From Pseudomonadota bacterium (lineage in GTDB: Bacteria; Pseudomonadota; Gammaproteobacteria; Burkholderiales; Rhodocyclaceae): a stretch of DNA of 64,000 nt. This document shows, one piece after another, positions 34,430 to 44,600 of this stretch. Every line of letters starts with the position of its first letter. Position 1 is the stretch's first letter. Location: positions 1 to 64,000 of the forward strand of contig JAFEDH010000021.1 in the NCBI GenBank assembly GCA_018241695.1, given 5' to 3'. A program made the translations under genes and the position numbers. The notes beneath the pieces are model-generated. The model saw only the letters and a program-made list of their open reading frames with translations, did not search any database and was not told where the DNA came from.

Positions 34430-36136
34430 ATGGCACGCCCGGAAAAAATACGTCTTGGCGACCTGCTGATCCAGCAGGGACTGCTGACCGATGAACAGCT
34501 CAAGCTCGCCCTCGAAGAGCAAAAGCGCACCGGCCGCAAACTCGGCCGCATCTTCGAGGACAGCGGCTACGTCACCGAGGACGGAATCGCCCGCGCGCTG
34601 GCCCGCCAGCTGCGGGCCGAGTTCGTCGATCTGCGCACCTTCCAGCCCCGGCCCGACCTGATCAAGCTGCTGCCGGAAGCCCAGGCACGGCGTTTTCGCG
34701 CCCTGGTGCTGGACGAGCAGGACGGCCTGCTGCGGGTAGGGTTCACCGATCCCACCGACCTGGCCGCCTACGACGAAGTGGCCCGCCATGTGCGGCGCGA
34801 CGTACAACTCGCGGTAATCACCGAAAGCCAGCTGATGCCGCTGCTGGACCGGGTCTATCGCCGTACCGAAGAAATTTCCGGCCTGGCCAGGGAACTGACC
34901 CAGGAGATGGGCGATATCCCGGTCGAGTTCGGCACCCTGCTGGGCATCACCCCGGGCTCGGAAGATGCCCCGGTCGTCAAGCTGCTGCAGACGGTTTTCG
35001 AGGAGGCGCAAAAAACCCACGCCTCGGACATCCACATCGAACCCCAGGAAAAATCCCTGGTGATCCGTTTCCGCATCGATGGCGTGCTGCACGTGCAGAC
35101 CGAGGCCGACAGCAAGATCTCCACGGCCCTGGTACTGCGCCTCAAGCTCATGTCGGGCCTCGATATCTCGGAAAAGCGCCTGCCCCAGGACGGCCGCTTC
35201 AATATCAAGATTCGCGGCAACAATGTGGACGTCCGCATCTCCACCATGCCCACCCAGCATGGCGAATCGGTCGTAATGCGCCTGCTCGCCCAGGATGCCG
35301 GCCTGCTGAACCTGGAACGGCTGATGATGCCCCCGCGCGTGCTGGAGCGTTTCCGTCACGCGATCAGCCGGCCTTCAGGCATCGTGCTGGTCACCGGCCC
35401 CACCGGCTCCGGCAAGACCACCACCCTGTACGCGGCGATGAATGCGCTCAACACGCCGGAAAAAAAGATCATCACCGTCGAGGACCCGGTGGAATACCGC
35501 CTGCCCGGCCTGAATCAGGTGCAGGTGCACGAAAAGATCGACCTCAGTTTTTCCCGCGTGCTGCGCACCGCCCTGCGCCAGGATCCGGACATCATCCTGA
35601 TCGGTGAAATGCGCGACCAGGAAACTGCCGAGATCGCCATGCGCGCCGCCATGACCGGCCACCTGGTGCTCTCCACCCTGCACACCAACGATGCGCTGTC
35701 GACCCCCATCCGCCTGCTCGATATGGGCGTCCCGCGCTACATGGTGGCGCTCTCCATCCAGATGGTGCTGGCCCAGCGCCTGCTGCGGGTGATCTGCGAG
35801 AACTGCAAGGCACCCCACTCGCCCAACCCTCACGAACAGGAATGGCTGCGCTACGAGCTGGGCGAGCGGGTGAATGAATTCCAATACAGCAAGGGCCAGG
35901 GCTGCGCCCACTGCGCCAACACCGGCTATCAGGGGCGTCAGGCAGTCTATGAATTTCTCGAGATGACCAACGCCCTGGTGGAAGCGGCCAATCACGGCGA
36001 CCCGAACGAATTCATGGCCATCGGCCGCGAGCAGATGAGCGGCCACACCCTGCGCAGCGATGCCGTGCGCCTGGTGGTGAGCGGGCGCACCACCATCGAG
36101 GAAGCGATGCGCATCGCCACCCAGCTGGACGAATAA
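34430..36136 (+). CDS. mshE: MSHA pilus assembly ATPase MshE, c-di-GMP-binding
   Basis: The 568-residue GspE/PilB-family ATPase has Walker A GPTGSGKTT at about 323-331, Walker B DPDIILIGEMRD at about 384-395, and a zinc site with two CxxC pairs (CENC, CAHC). Its N-terminus has two consecutive 24-residue MshEN motifs, beginning RLGDLLIQQGLL and KLGRIFEDSGYV. Each keeps the R/K-LG, G and final Q pattern that binds cyclic di-GMP. It powers extension of the MSHA pilus. GGAG precedes the ATG by 8 bases. In Vibrio it follows mshN; here it opens the locus. Confidence 0.95.
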   Translation: MARPEKIRLGDLLIQQGLLTDEQLKLALEEQKRTGRKLGRIFEDSGYVTEDGIARALARQLRAEFVDLRTFQPRPDLIKLLPEAQARRFRALVLDEQDGLLRVGFTDPTDLAAYDEVARHVRRDVQLAVITESQLMPLLDRVYRRTEEISGLARELTQEMGDIPVEFGTLLGITPGSEDAPVVKLLQTVFEEAQKTHASDIHIEPQEKSLVIRFRIDGVLHVQTEADSKISTALVLRLKLMSGLDISEKRLPQDGRFNIKIRGNNVDVRISTMPTQHGESVVMRLLAQDAGLLNLERLMMPPRVLERFRHAISRPSGIVLVTGPTGSGKTTTLYAAMNALNTPEKKIITVEDPVEYRLPGLNQVQVHEKIDLSFSRVLRTALRQDPDIILIGEMRDQETAEIAMRAAMTGHLVLSTLHTNDALSTPIRLLDMGVPRYMVALSIQMVLAQRLLRVICENCKAPHSPNPHEQEWLRYELGERVNEFQYSKGQGCAHCANTGYQGRQAVYEFLEMTNALVEAANHGDPNEFMAIGREQMSGHTLRSDAVRLVVSGRTTIEEAMRIATQLDE

Positions 36137-36138
36137 TC

Positions 36139-37380
36139 ATGCCTGCCTTCGCCTATCGTGGTCGCAACGCCGCCGGAGATGTGGTCACCGGCACCCTGGA
36201 AGGCGCCACCCCGGCCGCGGTGGCCGACCTGCTCTTCGGCAGCGGCGTCACGCCCCTGGAGATCCGGAGCGCTCCCGAGGGCGCACAGAAAAAAACCGAA
36301 ACCGGAGAAGCGCGCGGCCTGATGGCCCTTTTCGCTGAAAAGATCGGGCATGTGGACATCCTGCTGTTCTCGCGCCAGATCTACACCCTGCTCAAGGCTG
36401 GCGTGCCGATCATGCGCGCCCTGAGTGGCCTGCAGGAGTCGAGCCAGAACCAGGCCATGCGCCATCTGCTGGGGCAGATCCGGGAAAGCCTGGACGCCGG
36501 ACGCGAGCTGTCGGTTTCCCTGGCGCGTCACCCCAAGGTGTTTTCCGCCTTTTATCTCTCCATGGTCCGGGTCGGTGAAATGACCGGACGTCTGGAAGAA
36601 ATCTTCCTGCGCCTGTTCGATCACATGGAATTCGAACGCTTCATGCACACCCAGGTGAAGTCGGCGCTACGCTATCCGAGTTTCGTCGTCACTGCCATGG
36701 CCATCGCCGTTTTCATCGTCAATCTGTGGGTGATTCCTGCCTTCGCCCAGGTGTTCAAGGGATTCGGCGCCGAACTGCCGCTGATGACCCGCATCCTGCT
36801 CGGCTTTTCCGAATTCACGGTGCACTGGTGGCCGGTCATCATCGGCGGGGTCATCATCGCCGGCTTCGCCTTCACCCGCTGGGTCGCCACCCCGAAAGGG
36901 CGCTATCAATGGGACCGCATCAAGCTGCGCCTTCCCATCGCCGGCAAGATCGTGCACAAGGCCACCATGGCCCGCTTCGCCCGCAGCTTCGCGCTTGCGG
37001 CCCGCTCCGGCGTCCCCATCATCCAGGCCATGACCACCGTGGCGATGACGGTGGACAACGCCTTCATCGCCGACAAGGTGGAGAAAATGCGCGACAGCGT
37101 GGAGCGCGGCGAATCCATCCTGCGCGCGGCGGTCGGTGCGCGCATCTTCACTCCCACGGTGCTGCAGATGATCGCCGTGGGCGAGGAATCGGGCGCCCTT
37201 GACGACATGATGGAAGAAGTCGCCGGCATGTACCAGAGCGAAGTCGAATACGAGCTCAAGACCCTTTCGCAGCAGATCGAGCCGATCCTGATCGTCATGC
37301 TGGGCATCATGGTGCTGATCCTCGCGCTGGGCATCTTCCTGCCGATGTGGGATCTGGGGCGCGTCGCCATGAAAAAATGA
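36139..37380 (+). CDS. mshG: MSHA inner-membrane platform protein MshG
   Basis: The 413-residue GspF/PilC-family protein has two repeated T2SF domains (ILLFSRQIYTLLKAGVPIMR and MARFARSFALAARSGVPIIQ) and three main membrane segments, at about 174-197, 223-243 and the C-terminal ILIVMLGIMVLILALGIFLP. It anchors pilus assembly and is driven by MshE, whose stop is 2 bases upstream. Confidence 0.95.
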   Translation: MPAFAYRGRNAAGDVVTGTLEGATPAAVADLLFGSGVTPLEIRSAPEGAQKKTETGEARGLMALFAEKIGHVDILLFSRQIYTLLKAGVPIMRALSGLQESSQNQAMRHLLGQIRESLDAGRELSVSLARHPKVFSAFYLSMVRVGEMTGRLEEIFLRLFDHMEFERFMHTQVKSALRYPSFVVTAMAIAVFIVNLWVIPAFAQVFKGFGAELPLMTRILLGFSEFTVHWWPVIIGGVIIAGFAFTRWVATPKGRYQWDRIKLRLPIAGKIVHKATMARFARSFALAARSGVPIIQAMTTVAMTVDNAFIADKVEKMRDSVERGESILRAAVGARIFTPTVLQMIAVGEESGALDDMMEEVAGMYQSEVEYELKTLSQQIEPILIVMLGIMVLILALGIFLPMWDLGRVAMKK

Positions 37381-37835
37381 CCGTGCGCCGGGTACCGCAG
37401 GGTCGCGGCCTTTTCGAGTTCCTGATCCTGATCATCGTGATCGCCCTGCTGGGTGCGGTATTTCTCAGCCGGATTGCCGACATCGAGCGGCAGACCGAGC
37501 AGCTCGCGGTCGATCTGACCATACGCAACATCCGCGTGGGCCTGCAGCTGGCCATCGGCGAGCGCATCATGGAAGGCCGCGAAGACAGCCTGGCCGATCT
37601 GCTGGTGGCCGATCCGCTCGAATTCCTCGGCCGGGTGCCGGAAGGTTATTTCAACGAACCCGGGCCACCCCCCGCATCCGCCCGCTGGCATTTCAGCCGC
37701 GCCCGTCATGAGCTGACCTACTGGCCCCGCCAGCCCGAAGCCTTCGGCGGACGTCGGGAACTGCACTGGCAATTGCGTGCCGTCTCGGTACGGGGCGGGC
37801 GCGTCGACGGCCTGAGACTGGAGGTAAAACCTTAA
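37377..37835 (+). CDS. mshF: MshF-like pilus biogenesis protein
   Basis: The 152-residue protein starts in the mshG stop (ATGA overlap). After a short basic N-terminus it has one hydrophobic helix (LFEFLILIIVIALLGAVFLS) and then a soluble domain. It is pilin-like in layout but without a prepilin cleavage motif (G before FxxxE). Position after mshG and size match MshF, a poorly characterised family; identity rests mostly on context. Confidence 0.7.
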   Translation: MTVRRVPQGRGLFEFLILIIVIALLGAVFLSRIADIERQTEQLAVDLTIRNIRVGLQLAIGERIMEGREDSLADLLVADPLEFLGRVPEGYFNEPGPPPASARWHFSRARHELTYWPRQPEAFGGRRELHWQLRAVSVRGGRVDGLRLEVKP

Positions 37836-37961
37836 ATTACCTGTCTATCCACCCGGATATTCTAGATTTTTACAGGAAAGGATATGGTAGCTTATGGCAC
37901 ATTCGAGGGGGGCGGCATGACGTACAGGGCAGGAAGCCATTGGAGTACCGGAAAATCACGC

Positions 37962-38492
37962 ATGACCGTGCGGCCAGCCGCAGGCGGTTTCACGCTGATC
38001 GAGCTCATCATCGTCATCACCATCATCGCCATTCTCGCCGCCGTCGCCCTGCCACGCCTGATCGACGCGCAACGTGACGCCCGGGTGGCCAAGGCCAATG
38101 CCGTGTATGGCTCGATCCGCTCCGCGGCCGCCCTGGCGCGTTCCCGCTGCGAGCTGGATGTGGCCAATGTGACGGCCAGCATCACGACCAACAACTGCGC
38201 CTCCGCCGTGCCGACCGTCAATATGGATGGCGCCGCGGTAGCGATCTTCAACCGCTACCCCAAGGCGGCCGTCAATGGCATCGATCTCGCTGCCCAGATC
38301 AACCTGAACAGCGACGGCATGACGGCCACCAGTGGCACAACCATCAACAGCAACGGCGATACCGTCAATGCGCGGTTTTACGATATCAGCGGCGGCACGG
38401 CGCCCAATTGCCGGATCACCTATGGCGAGGCGGGGCTGACCGGCGCCGCCGTGGTCGCTCCGGCGATCTCGGTGGTGACAACAGGCTGTTGA
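37962..38492 (+). CDS. mshB: MSHA pilin-like protein MshB
   Basis: A type IV prepilin with processing site G-FTLIELIIVITIIAILA: methylatable Phe+1, Glu+5 and the hydrophobic helix. The 9-residue leader from the ATG at 37962 (MTVRPAAGG) fits type IVa pilins. In-frame ATGs at 37917 and 37884, both with purine-rich sites, would give leaders of 24 and 35 residues, so the start is not settled. The globular part has four Cys. It matches MshB by position between mshF and mshA. Confidence 0.82.
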   Translation: MTVRPAAGGFTLIELIIVITIIAILAAVALPRLIDAQRDARVAKANAVYGSIRSAAALARSRCELDVANVTASITTNNCASAVPTVNMDGAAVAIFNRYPKAAVNGIDLAAQINLNSDGMTATSGTTINSNGDTVNARFYDISGGTAPNCRITYGEAGLTGAAVVAPAISVVTTGC

Positions 38493-38518
38493 AAGAGGAA
38501 AATCCTCATGCTCAGGTT

Positions 38519-38547
38519 TTGCGTAGAGATGCCGTTAATACGATAAC
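38519..38547 (+). promoter_or_regulatory. Promoter of the major pilin gene mshA
   Basis: A -35 TTGCGT (38519-38524) is followed by a 17-bp spacer and a -10-like GATAAC (38542-38547), about 50 bases before mshA. A small hairpin (GAGGA-AAA-TCCTC) lies just upstream, after mshB. A dedicated promoter would let pilin be made in excess over assembly proteins. Confidence 0.55.
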
Positions 38548-38597
38548 ATCGCGCGCCATTCACCCGGAATACCCAACAATATCCTAGGAGTACTGAA

Positions 38598-39047
38598 ATG
38601 GAAATGAAAAAACAAAGTGGCTTCACCCTGATCGAACTGGTGGTGGTCATCGTCATTCTGGGCATTCTGGCGGCGACCGCACTGCCGAAGTTTGTGGATT
38701 TGACCGGCAACGCTTACCAGGCCACTGCCGCCGGCATAGGGGGAGGGCTTTCCTCGGCAGGTGCCATCAATTACGGTGCCTGTGCGGCAAATAGCAATAC
38801 CGGTCCCAAATGCACACCATTTTCGGCCGCAACGAACAAGTGTGCCGACGTGGGTGTCCTGCTTGCTCCGGCAGTGACCATTACCGCCGGCGCACTGCCT
38901 ACCCCCACGGTTGCCAAGACGTTGTACATCACAACAGCAAACAACATTGCGCTTACAGCAACCGGTGCCACCTGTAATGCTATTTATGGTGACGGGACAA
39001 ATGCTGGAACCGCTTTCACGTACACGGCGTTTGCAACCGGCCCCTGA
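38598..39047 (+). CDS. mshA: MSHA major pilin MshA
   Basis: The 149-residue prepilin has a 6-residue leader plus G (MEMKKQSG) and mature start FTLIELVVVIVILGILAATA, almost identical to the Vibrio MshA N-terminus. The body is Ala/Thr/Gly-rich with Cys pairs for the C-terminal loop. AGGAG precedes the ATG. It has its own promoter candidate and a terminator after it, both expected for the abundant subunit. Confidence 0.93.
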   Translation: MEMKKQSGFTLIELVVVIVILGILAATALPKFVDLTGNAYQATAAGIGGGLSSAGAINYGACAANSNTGPKCTPFSAATNKCADVGVLLAPAVTITAGALPTPTVAKTLYITTANNIALTATGATCNAIYGDGTNAGTAFTYTAFATGP

Positions 39048-39071
39048 GTCCTGACCGTATCGAACCAATAG

Positions 39072-39097
39072 AGGCGGCTTAGGCCGCCTTTGTTTCT
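39072..39097 (+). terminator. Terminator after mshA
   Basis: AGGCGGC (39072-39078) and GCCGCCT (39083-39089) form a 7-bp GC stem with a 4-nt loop, followed by TTGTTTCTT. It should end most mshA transcripts and let a minority read through into mshC-Q. Confidence 0.8.
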
Positions 39098-39125
39098 TGT
39101 GAAGCGCTACCGGCGAATAACCCCA

Positions 39126-39632
39126 ATGCGTTCAGATGGCTTCACCCTGATCGAGCTGATCACGGTCATGATCCTGATCGGCATACTCGCTGCTGTCGGC
39201 CTGGGGCGGATCGACTATTCCGGCGCATTCGACCAGCGCGCCGTGCTGGACAAGACCAAGGCCGCGCTCGAATTCGCCCGCAAGTCCGCAGTCGCACAGC
39301 GCCGCTATGTCTGCATCCTGATCGCGGGCAACAAGCTGGTGTTGAGCATCGATTCGCGGGACCCGGACACCGGCCCCGGTTTCATCTGCTCCTCGGGTTC
39401 GTCGGCTCCCCTGGCCCTGCCGGTGCCGGACAAGAGTTGCAGCGGCGGACAGACCAATGCCGTATGCGCAACCGCTCCTTCGGTCACGCTCAAGGCGGGC
39501 GGTACCGTCGCCACCTGCGCGGCTTCGTACGGATTCAACTTCAATCCGCAGGGCCAGCCTTCCATTCCGGTGGCGATCTGTGCCAACGGGCTCAGTGCCG
39601 TGGTCGAGGCGGATACCGGCTATGTGCACTGA
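39126..39632 (+). CDS. mshC: MSHA minor pilin MshC
   Basis: A minor prepilin with leader MRSDG and mature start FTLIELITVMILIGILAAVG. GspH-like body, four Cys. The chosen ATG (39126) lacks a clear ribosome site; an in-frame GTG at 39099 is an alternative and would put the start inside the terminator's downstream arm. Its stop overlaps mshD. The role is probably priming or capping the pilus. Confidence 0.8.
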   Translation: MRSDGFTLIELITVMILIGILAAVGLGRIDYSGAFDQRAVLDKTKAALEFARKSAVAQRRYVCILIAGNKLVLSIDSRDPDTGPGFICSSGSSAPLALPVPDKSCSGGQTNAVCATAPSVTLKAGGTVATCAASYGFNFNPQGQPSIPVAICANGLSAVVEADTGYVH

Positions 39633-40212
39633 TCCGGCGCATCCGCAGCGGCCGCGCAGACATCAGCACGGACTGACGCTGATCGAGCTGATCGTCTTCA
39701 TCGTCATCATCAGCGTTGCGCTGGTGGGCGTGCTTTCAGTGCTGAATGTGACGGTATTCCGCAGCGCCGACCCGATGGTCCGCAAGCAGATGCTGGTCAT
39801 CGCCGAAGCCCTGCTCGAAGAGGCGCAGATGCTGCCCTTCACCTACTGCGATCCGGCCGATGCCAATGCCACCACAGCCACCTCCAGTGCCGGCTGCGCC
39901 AGTCTGCCGCAGGGGTTGGGGCCGGCCAATGGCGAAACCCGCGGCAGCGCGACCAACCCCTTCAACAATGTGGCGGACTATGCCGGCCTCGCCACCCTGA
40001 ATCCGGTCACCAATGCGGCCGGCGCCAGCTTCCCCGGCTACACGGCCACCATCGCCATCACCGCGACCGATACCCTCAATGGCATCACGTCGGGCGCGGC
40101 ACCGGCCACCATGAATGTGCTGCGCATCACCGTCACCGTGAGCACACTGTCCGGTAGCGACAGCATTACCCTGGAAGGCTACCGGACCCGGCATTCGCCC
40201 AACTCGACATGA
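39622..40212 (+). CDS. mshD: MSHA minor pilin MshD
   Basis: The 196-residue prepilin has a 17-residue leader ending G and mature start LTLIELIVFIVIISVALVGV. The +1 residue is Leu instead of Phe, while Glu+5 is kept. It overlaps the mshC stop by 11 bases and mshO by 4. The family resembles GspI-type pseudopilins. Confidence 0.85.
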   Translation: MCTDPAHPQRPRRHQHGLTLIELIVFIVIISVALVGVLSVLNVTVFRSADPMVRKQMLVIAEALLEEAQMLPFTYCDPADANATTATSSAGCASLPQGLGPANGETRGSATNPFNNVADYAGLATLNPVTNAAGASFPGYTATIAITATDTLNGITSGAAPATMNVLRITVTVSTLSGSDSITLEGYRTRHSPNST

Positions 40213-41144
40213 ACCGGCTGCCCTCCGCCCATCGCTCTCCCTGCTGTAGCCAGCGGGGCTTCACCCTGATCGAGGCGATCATGGTGATCGTCATCACCGG
40301 CATCGTCGCGGGCATGGTGGCCGTCTTCATCAAGACCTCGATCGATTCCTACCTGGCTTCGGTACGCCGCGCCGACCTGACCGATGCCGCCGAACTGTCG
40401 GTACGGCGCATGACGCGGGATGTCCGCCTCGCGCTGCCCAACAGCCTGCGCGTGCGGGATTCGGCAGGCACCATCGGGGGCTGCAGCAATGCGCCGGGCG
40501 TGACCTGTTTCATCGAGCTCATCCCCACCAGCAACGGCGGCCGCTACCGTGACGTGGGCGACGGCTCCACCGGCGGCAACGTTCTCAGCTACACCTCCAC
40601 CGCGGCCACGAGTTTCGACGTGCTGGGCGTGATGCCCGCCCTGGCGACCAACGCCTTGAATGGCAATGGCGACTATGTCGTGGTCTACAACCTCGGCCCC
40701 GGTTACGCACCGGCCAACGCGTACGGTTTTTCCAGCTGTGGCGTGGCACCCGGCTGCAATATCGCCCAGGTGCAATCGGTGGCGGGGAATACCGTCACCC
40801 TCGCCAGCAATCCGTTCGCCGCCCAGACGCCGCCCCTGCCCTCACCCGGCAGCCGTTTTCATCTCGTGCCCTATGCCACCCGGGCCGTCACCTATGCCTG
40901 CCCGACGGGCACCGCCGGGCCTTTCATGCGCTACTGGGGCTATGGTTTCCAGGCCAGCCAGCCGACCAGCTTCGGAGCGGGAAGCTCGTCGCTCCTGTTT
41001 TCCAATGTCACCTGCGCCGTGGATTACACAACCGCGGTCTTGCAACGCAACGGCCTGCTGTTCGTCAAACTCAACATCACCGATGCCGCCAGCGGTGAAA
41101 CCATCACGGTATTCGGCCAGGTGCACGTGGACAATTCCCCATGA
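40209..41144 (+). CDS. mshO: MSHA minor pilin MshO
   Basis: The 311-residue protein is the largest minor pilin here. It has leader MNRLPSAHRSPCCSQRG and mature FTLIEAIMVIVITGIVAGMV with Glu+5 kept. A GspJ-like soluble domain has several Cys. It starts within the mshD stop (ATGA) and ends in the mshP start. Confidence 0.9.
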   Translation: MNRLPSAHRSPCCSQRGFTLIEAIMVIVITGIVAGMVAVFIKTSIDSYLASVRRADLTDAAELSVRRMTRDVRLALPNSLRVRDSAGTIGGCSNAPGVTCFIELIPTSNGGRYRDVGDGSTGGNVLSYTSTAATSFDVLGVMPALATNALNGNGDYVVVYNLGPGYAPANAYGFSSCGVAPGCNIAQVQSVAGNTVTLASNPFAAQTPPLPSPGSRFHLVPYATRAVTYACPTGTAGPFMRYWGYGFQASQPTSFGAGSSSLLFSNVTCAVDYTTAVLQRNGLLFVKLNITDAASGETITVFGQVHVDNSP

Positions 41145-41614
41145 AACGCATCCGCCCTTTCCTCCAGCACGGCTTCACCATCGTTACGGTGATTTTCATC
41201 CTGGTGGTCCTGGCGGTGCTGGGGGCCGCGATCGTGACGGTATCCAGCATGCAGCAGGTTGGGTCAGCTCTCGATGTGCAGACGTCGCGCGCCTATCAGG
41301 CCGCCCGCACCGGCATCGAATGGGGCGCCTATCAGATACAGTCCACGTACAGCTTCGGCGCTGGCGGAACGGCCGATCCCAATACCCGGAGCTGCCCCTG
41401 GGCCAGCACCAGTTTTGTCGCGCCGGCGCCAACCCTTTCAGGGTTCACCATCACCGTCACCTGCACGGCATGGCCCAGCCCCTACCCCGATGCGAACAAC
41501 AGCCCCAAGATATTCCAGATCCAGTCGACCGCCTGCAATGCCCCCATCTCGGGGGCCTGTCCGGGCACGCTCGGCCCCACCTATGTGGAGCGGCGGATCG
41601 TCGCCACCCTGTAG
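41141..41614 (+). CDS. mshP: MSHA minor pilin-like MshP
   Basis: The 157-residue protein has leader MKRIRPFLQHG and mature FTIVTVIFILVVLAVLGAAI. Position +5 is Thr, so the Glu needed for pairing with a neighbouring subunit is missing. That fits a tip protein like GspK or PilX. It overlaps mshO by 4 bases and precedes mshQ. Confidence 0.88.
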   Translation: MKRIRPFLQHGFTIVTVIFILVVLAVLGAAIVTVSSMQQVGSALDVQTSRAYQAARTGIEWGAYQIQSTYSFGAGGTADPNTRSCPWASTSFVAPAPTLSGFTITVTCTAWPSPYPDANNSPKIFQIQSTACNAPISGACPGTLGPTYVERRIVATL

Positions 41615-41682
41615 CGGGGCTGCGGTGACGGGCATTTTGCGGCTACGATAGGCAAAGGACAGCGCGAAGGAAAACCGGCCAG

Positions 41683-44600
41683 ATGAAGATCATGTCGAAG
41701 CATTTTTACCGGGCGATCCGCACCGCCCTGCTGCTCGTCATCAGCAGCGCCCTGCCCTGGTGCTCCGCCAGCGCGGCCACCTACGGCTATGCCCCCGTCC
41801 CGCTCAACTGGATCGACAACAGCAGCCACACCCCGGTCACCTGGGGTGGCGCGTCGCGCTGCAGCGGCGGCTGGGCCAACGCACCGGTGGATGACGACAT
41901 CACCGCGCCCCTGGCCCTACCATTTGCGTTCCCGTTCGGCGGGTCGACCTTCAACTGGGTCCAGATCATGTCCAACGGCCGGCTGCAGTTCGTGCCGACG
42001 GCAAGCTCCACGTCCTACTGCGGCTACGGCACGCAAACGGTCGGCCCGCCGCCGACGTATCCCTACCCCTATCCCGACCCCAACATGAACAACACCATGC
42101 GCATCTACGGGGCCGATTTCTGCCCCGCCGGGGCAGCAGGAGCGGGGTGTGGCGGAGTGGTGACCTACTATGCCTACGGCGTGGGCAGCTGCCCCACCTC
42201 CGCCACCAATGCCTGCTTCGTCGCCACCTGGTCGCAAATGAAGGAATGGAACAGCGGCAGCAGCCTGTTCAACCTCCAGTACGTGCTCTACGACAGCGGG
42301 GATTTTCTCTACCAGTACAAGGACATCGCCAATACCTCCCAGGGCGTGGGCCAGGTTGGGGTGCAGGTCAGCACGAGCGACTACACCCTGGTGGACATGT
42401 CCACCGTGAACTCCCTGGCCTATTCGGCGCTGCGTTTCTACAAGCCCTCGCCACCCATCGCGGAATACCGGCTCGACGAATGCTCGGGCACCACCGCCGC
42501 CGATTCCTGGGGCAGCTACAACGGCACCAGTTCCGCCGGCGTGGCGGTGGCCGCGACACCGGCGGAAATCTGCACTGCCTACAATTTCAACGGCACCACG
42601 GGCTATATCAGCCTGCCCGCCAGCTTTCCCAAGCTGGGCTACGCCCCCGGCTATACCAGTTTCACCATCACCGCATGGATCAACTCGACCAATCCCGCGC
42701 AGGTCGGGCAGCGGATTTTTGTCGACGACCAGAACAACACGGGGGGCTATGCGCTGAGCCTGGGGGATGGCGGCAGCGGCGTGGTGCGTTTTTTCTCCCG
42801 TAACGTGAATCCGGTCTACTTCGACTCCAGCGCGGTGGTCACCGCGAACGCCTGGTACTTCGTGGTGGGTGCGCACGACCCCTCGGTAAAAACGTACTAC
42901 ATGTACATTTACGATGCGGCGGGCAACCAGGTATTCAGTGGATCACAGGTCTATACCGGCACCTGGGGCACCGATAGCGGCGGCGTGTCGGTTGGCGGCG
43001 AAAACGGCGCTTCATCCGAGACCGCCTACCGTTTCGTCGGCAAGCTGGACGAAGTCAAGGCGTACAACCGCGTACTGCCCCTGACGGAGATCAACGCGAT
43101 CTACCAGAATGAACGGCAGGGCTTGCAGCGCGATGGCAGCCTGCGGGTGTGTACGATCTGCAATGCCGTGCTCGGCGGCTTCAATGCCTTCGAAACCAGC
43201 ATGGGCGCCGGGACGGTCGCCGGTCCCATCCGCACCAAGGTGGCCGGGCAGTCCTTCGCCACCGGTAACGGCTCCACTTCCGGCAATATCGACCTCGTTT
43301 CCCTCAACAGCGGCGCGCTGACCAACTACAACGGCAACGCCACGGTGCAGTTTCTCGACACCCGGGCGACCTGTTCCAGCCTGGACAGCAAGGGTTGCTG
43401 CACCGATGCCATCGTCAATCCGGGCTGGCCGGCCACCGCCCCCACATCCGGCTGGCCGGTGATCACCACGGCACAGGACTCCGGCCTGGGCAGTTTCAGC
43501 GTCAATTTCCCGAATAAAAACCGCATCACCCTGCCCACGGTGACGCCCGTCAATGCCTGGCAGTCGGTGCGGATCAAGGTCACCGCCAGCTCGCCCACAT
43601 CGAAATACGGCTGTTCCGCCGACCCGTTCGCGATCCGCCCCGGCTACATTGACGTTGGCAGCGCAGCGGCACAGGATGCCAACTGGACCACGGCGGGGGC
43701 CGCACGCAATCTGACTACCACCACGGCCAGCGGCGGGCCGGTGCACGTGGCCGGCAAGCCGTTCAATCTTGCCGGACTGGTGGCCAAAAATACGGCAGGA
43801 AATGTCACCACCAGCTATACCGGGCAACCGGTCGTCGTTCCGGGAAATCTGGTGCTGCCCGATCCCTCGTACTGCCTTGCCAATGGCTACTCCTGCGTGC
43901 CGGGCACCTTCAATGTGCCTTCCTGGACCGCGAGCAGTGGCAGCCTCTCAACCACCGGCGCCACCTACAGTGACGTCGGCAGCTTCAGTTGGGAAGTCGA
44001 AGACCGCACCTTCGCCGCGGTCGACGCGGCCGATTCCACCATGGCCCAGCGCTATTTCCGCTCCAACGCGGTGACCTATACCGGCCGCTTCGTCCCCGAT
44101 CACTACGACCTCACGCTCACCGCCAATATGCAGACCGGCTGCAGCGCCGGAGCATCCTTCTTCACCTATCTGGGGCAGCCGTTCCGCTTTGCCACGGCAC
44201 CCACCGTGGGCATCCTTGCAAGAAACGCCGCCGGCCAGACCACGCCCAATTTCCAGGGCAATGCCACCCTGGGCGGATTGTGGAAGCTGCCCTCGACCAA
44301 CTCCGGCACCGGCTGGACCGTGCAGGCGCCGGGGTGCACCACCAGCACCTGTTCCGTGGTCCGGTCCTATGGCTCGCCCGTCAGCTTCGCCATGCAGACC
44401 AGCTATACCTATGCCGTGAATTCGGGCAGCTTCAGCAACGGCTGGGATGCCGCCCGTTTTGGCTACGCCAGCTACCTGACGCTGACCCCCCTCAATAGCG
44501 GCACAGGCACCCTGAGCTGGCCCAATATCACCGACGAAGGCCTGGCCCTGCTGAAAAACCCGGCCACCCCCGTCGCCCCCTTTACCGCTACCCCCGCCCT

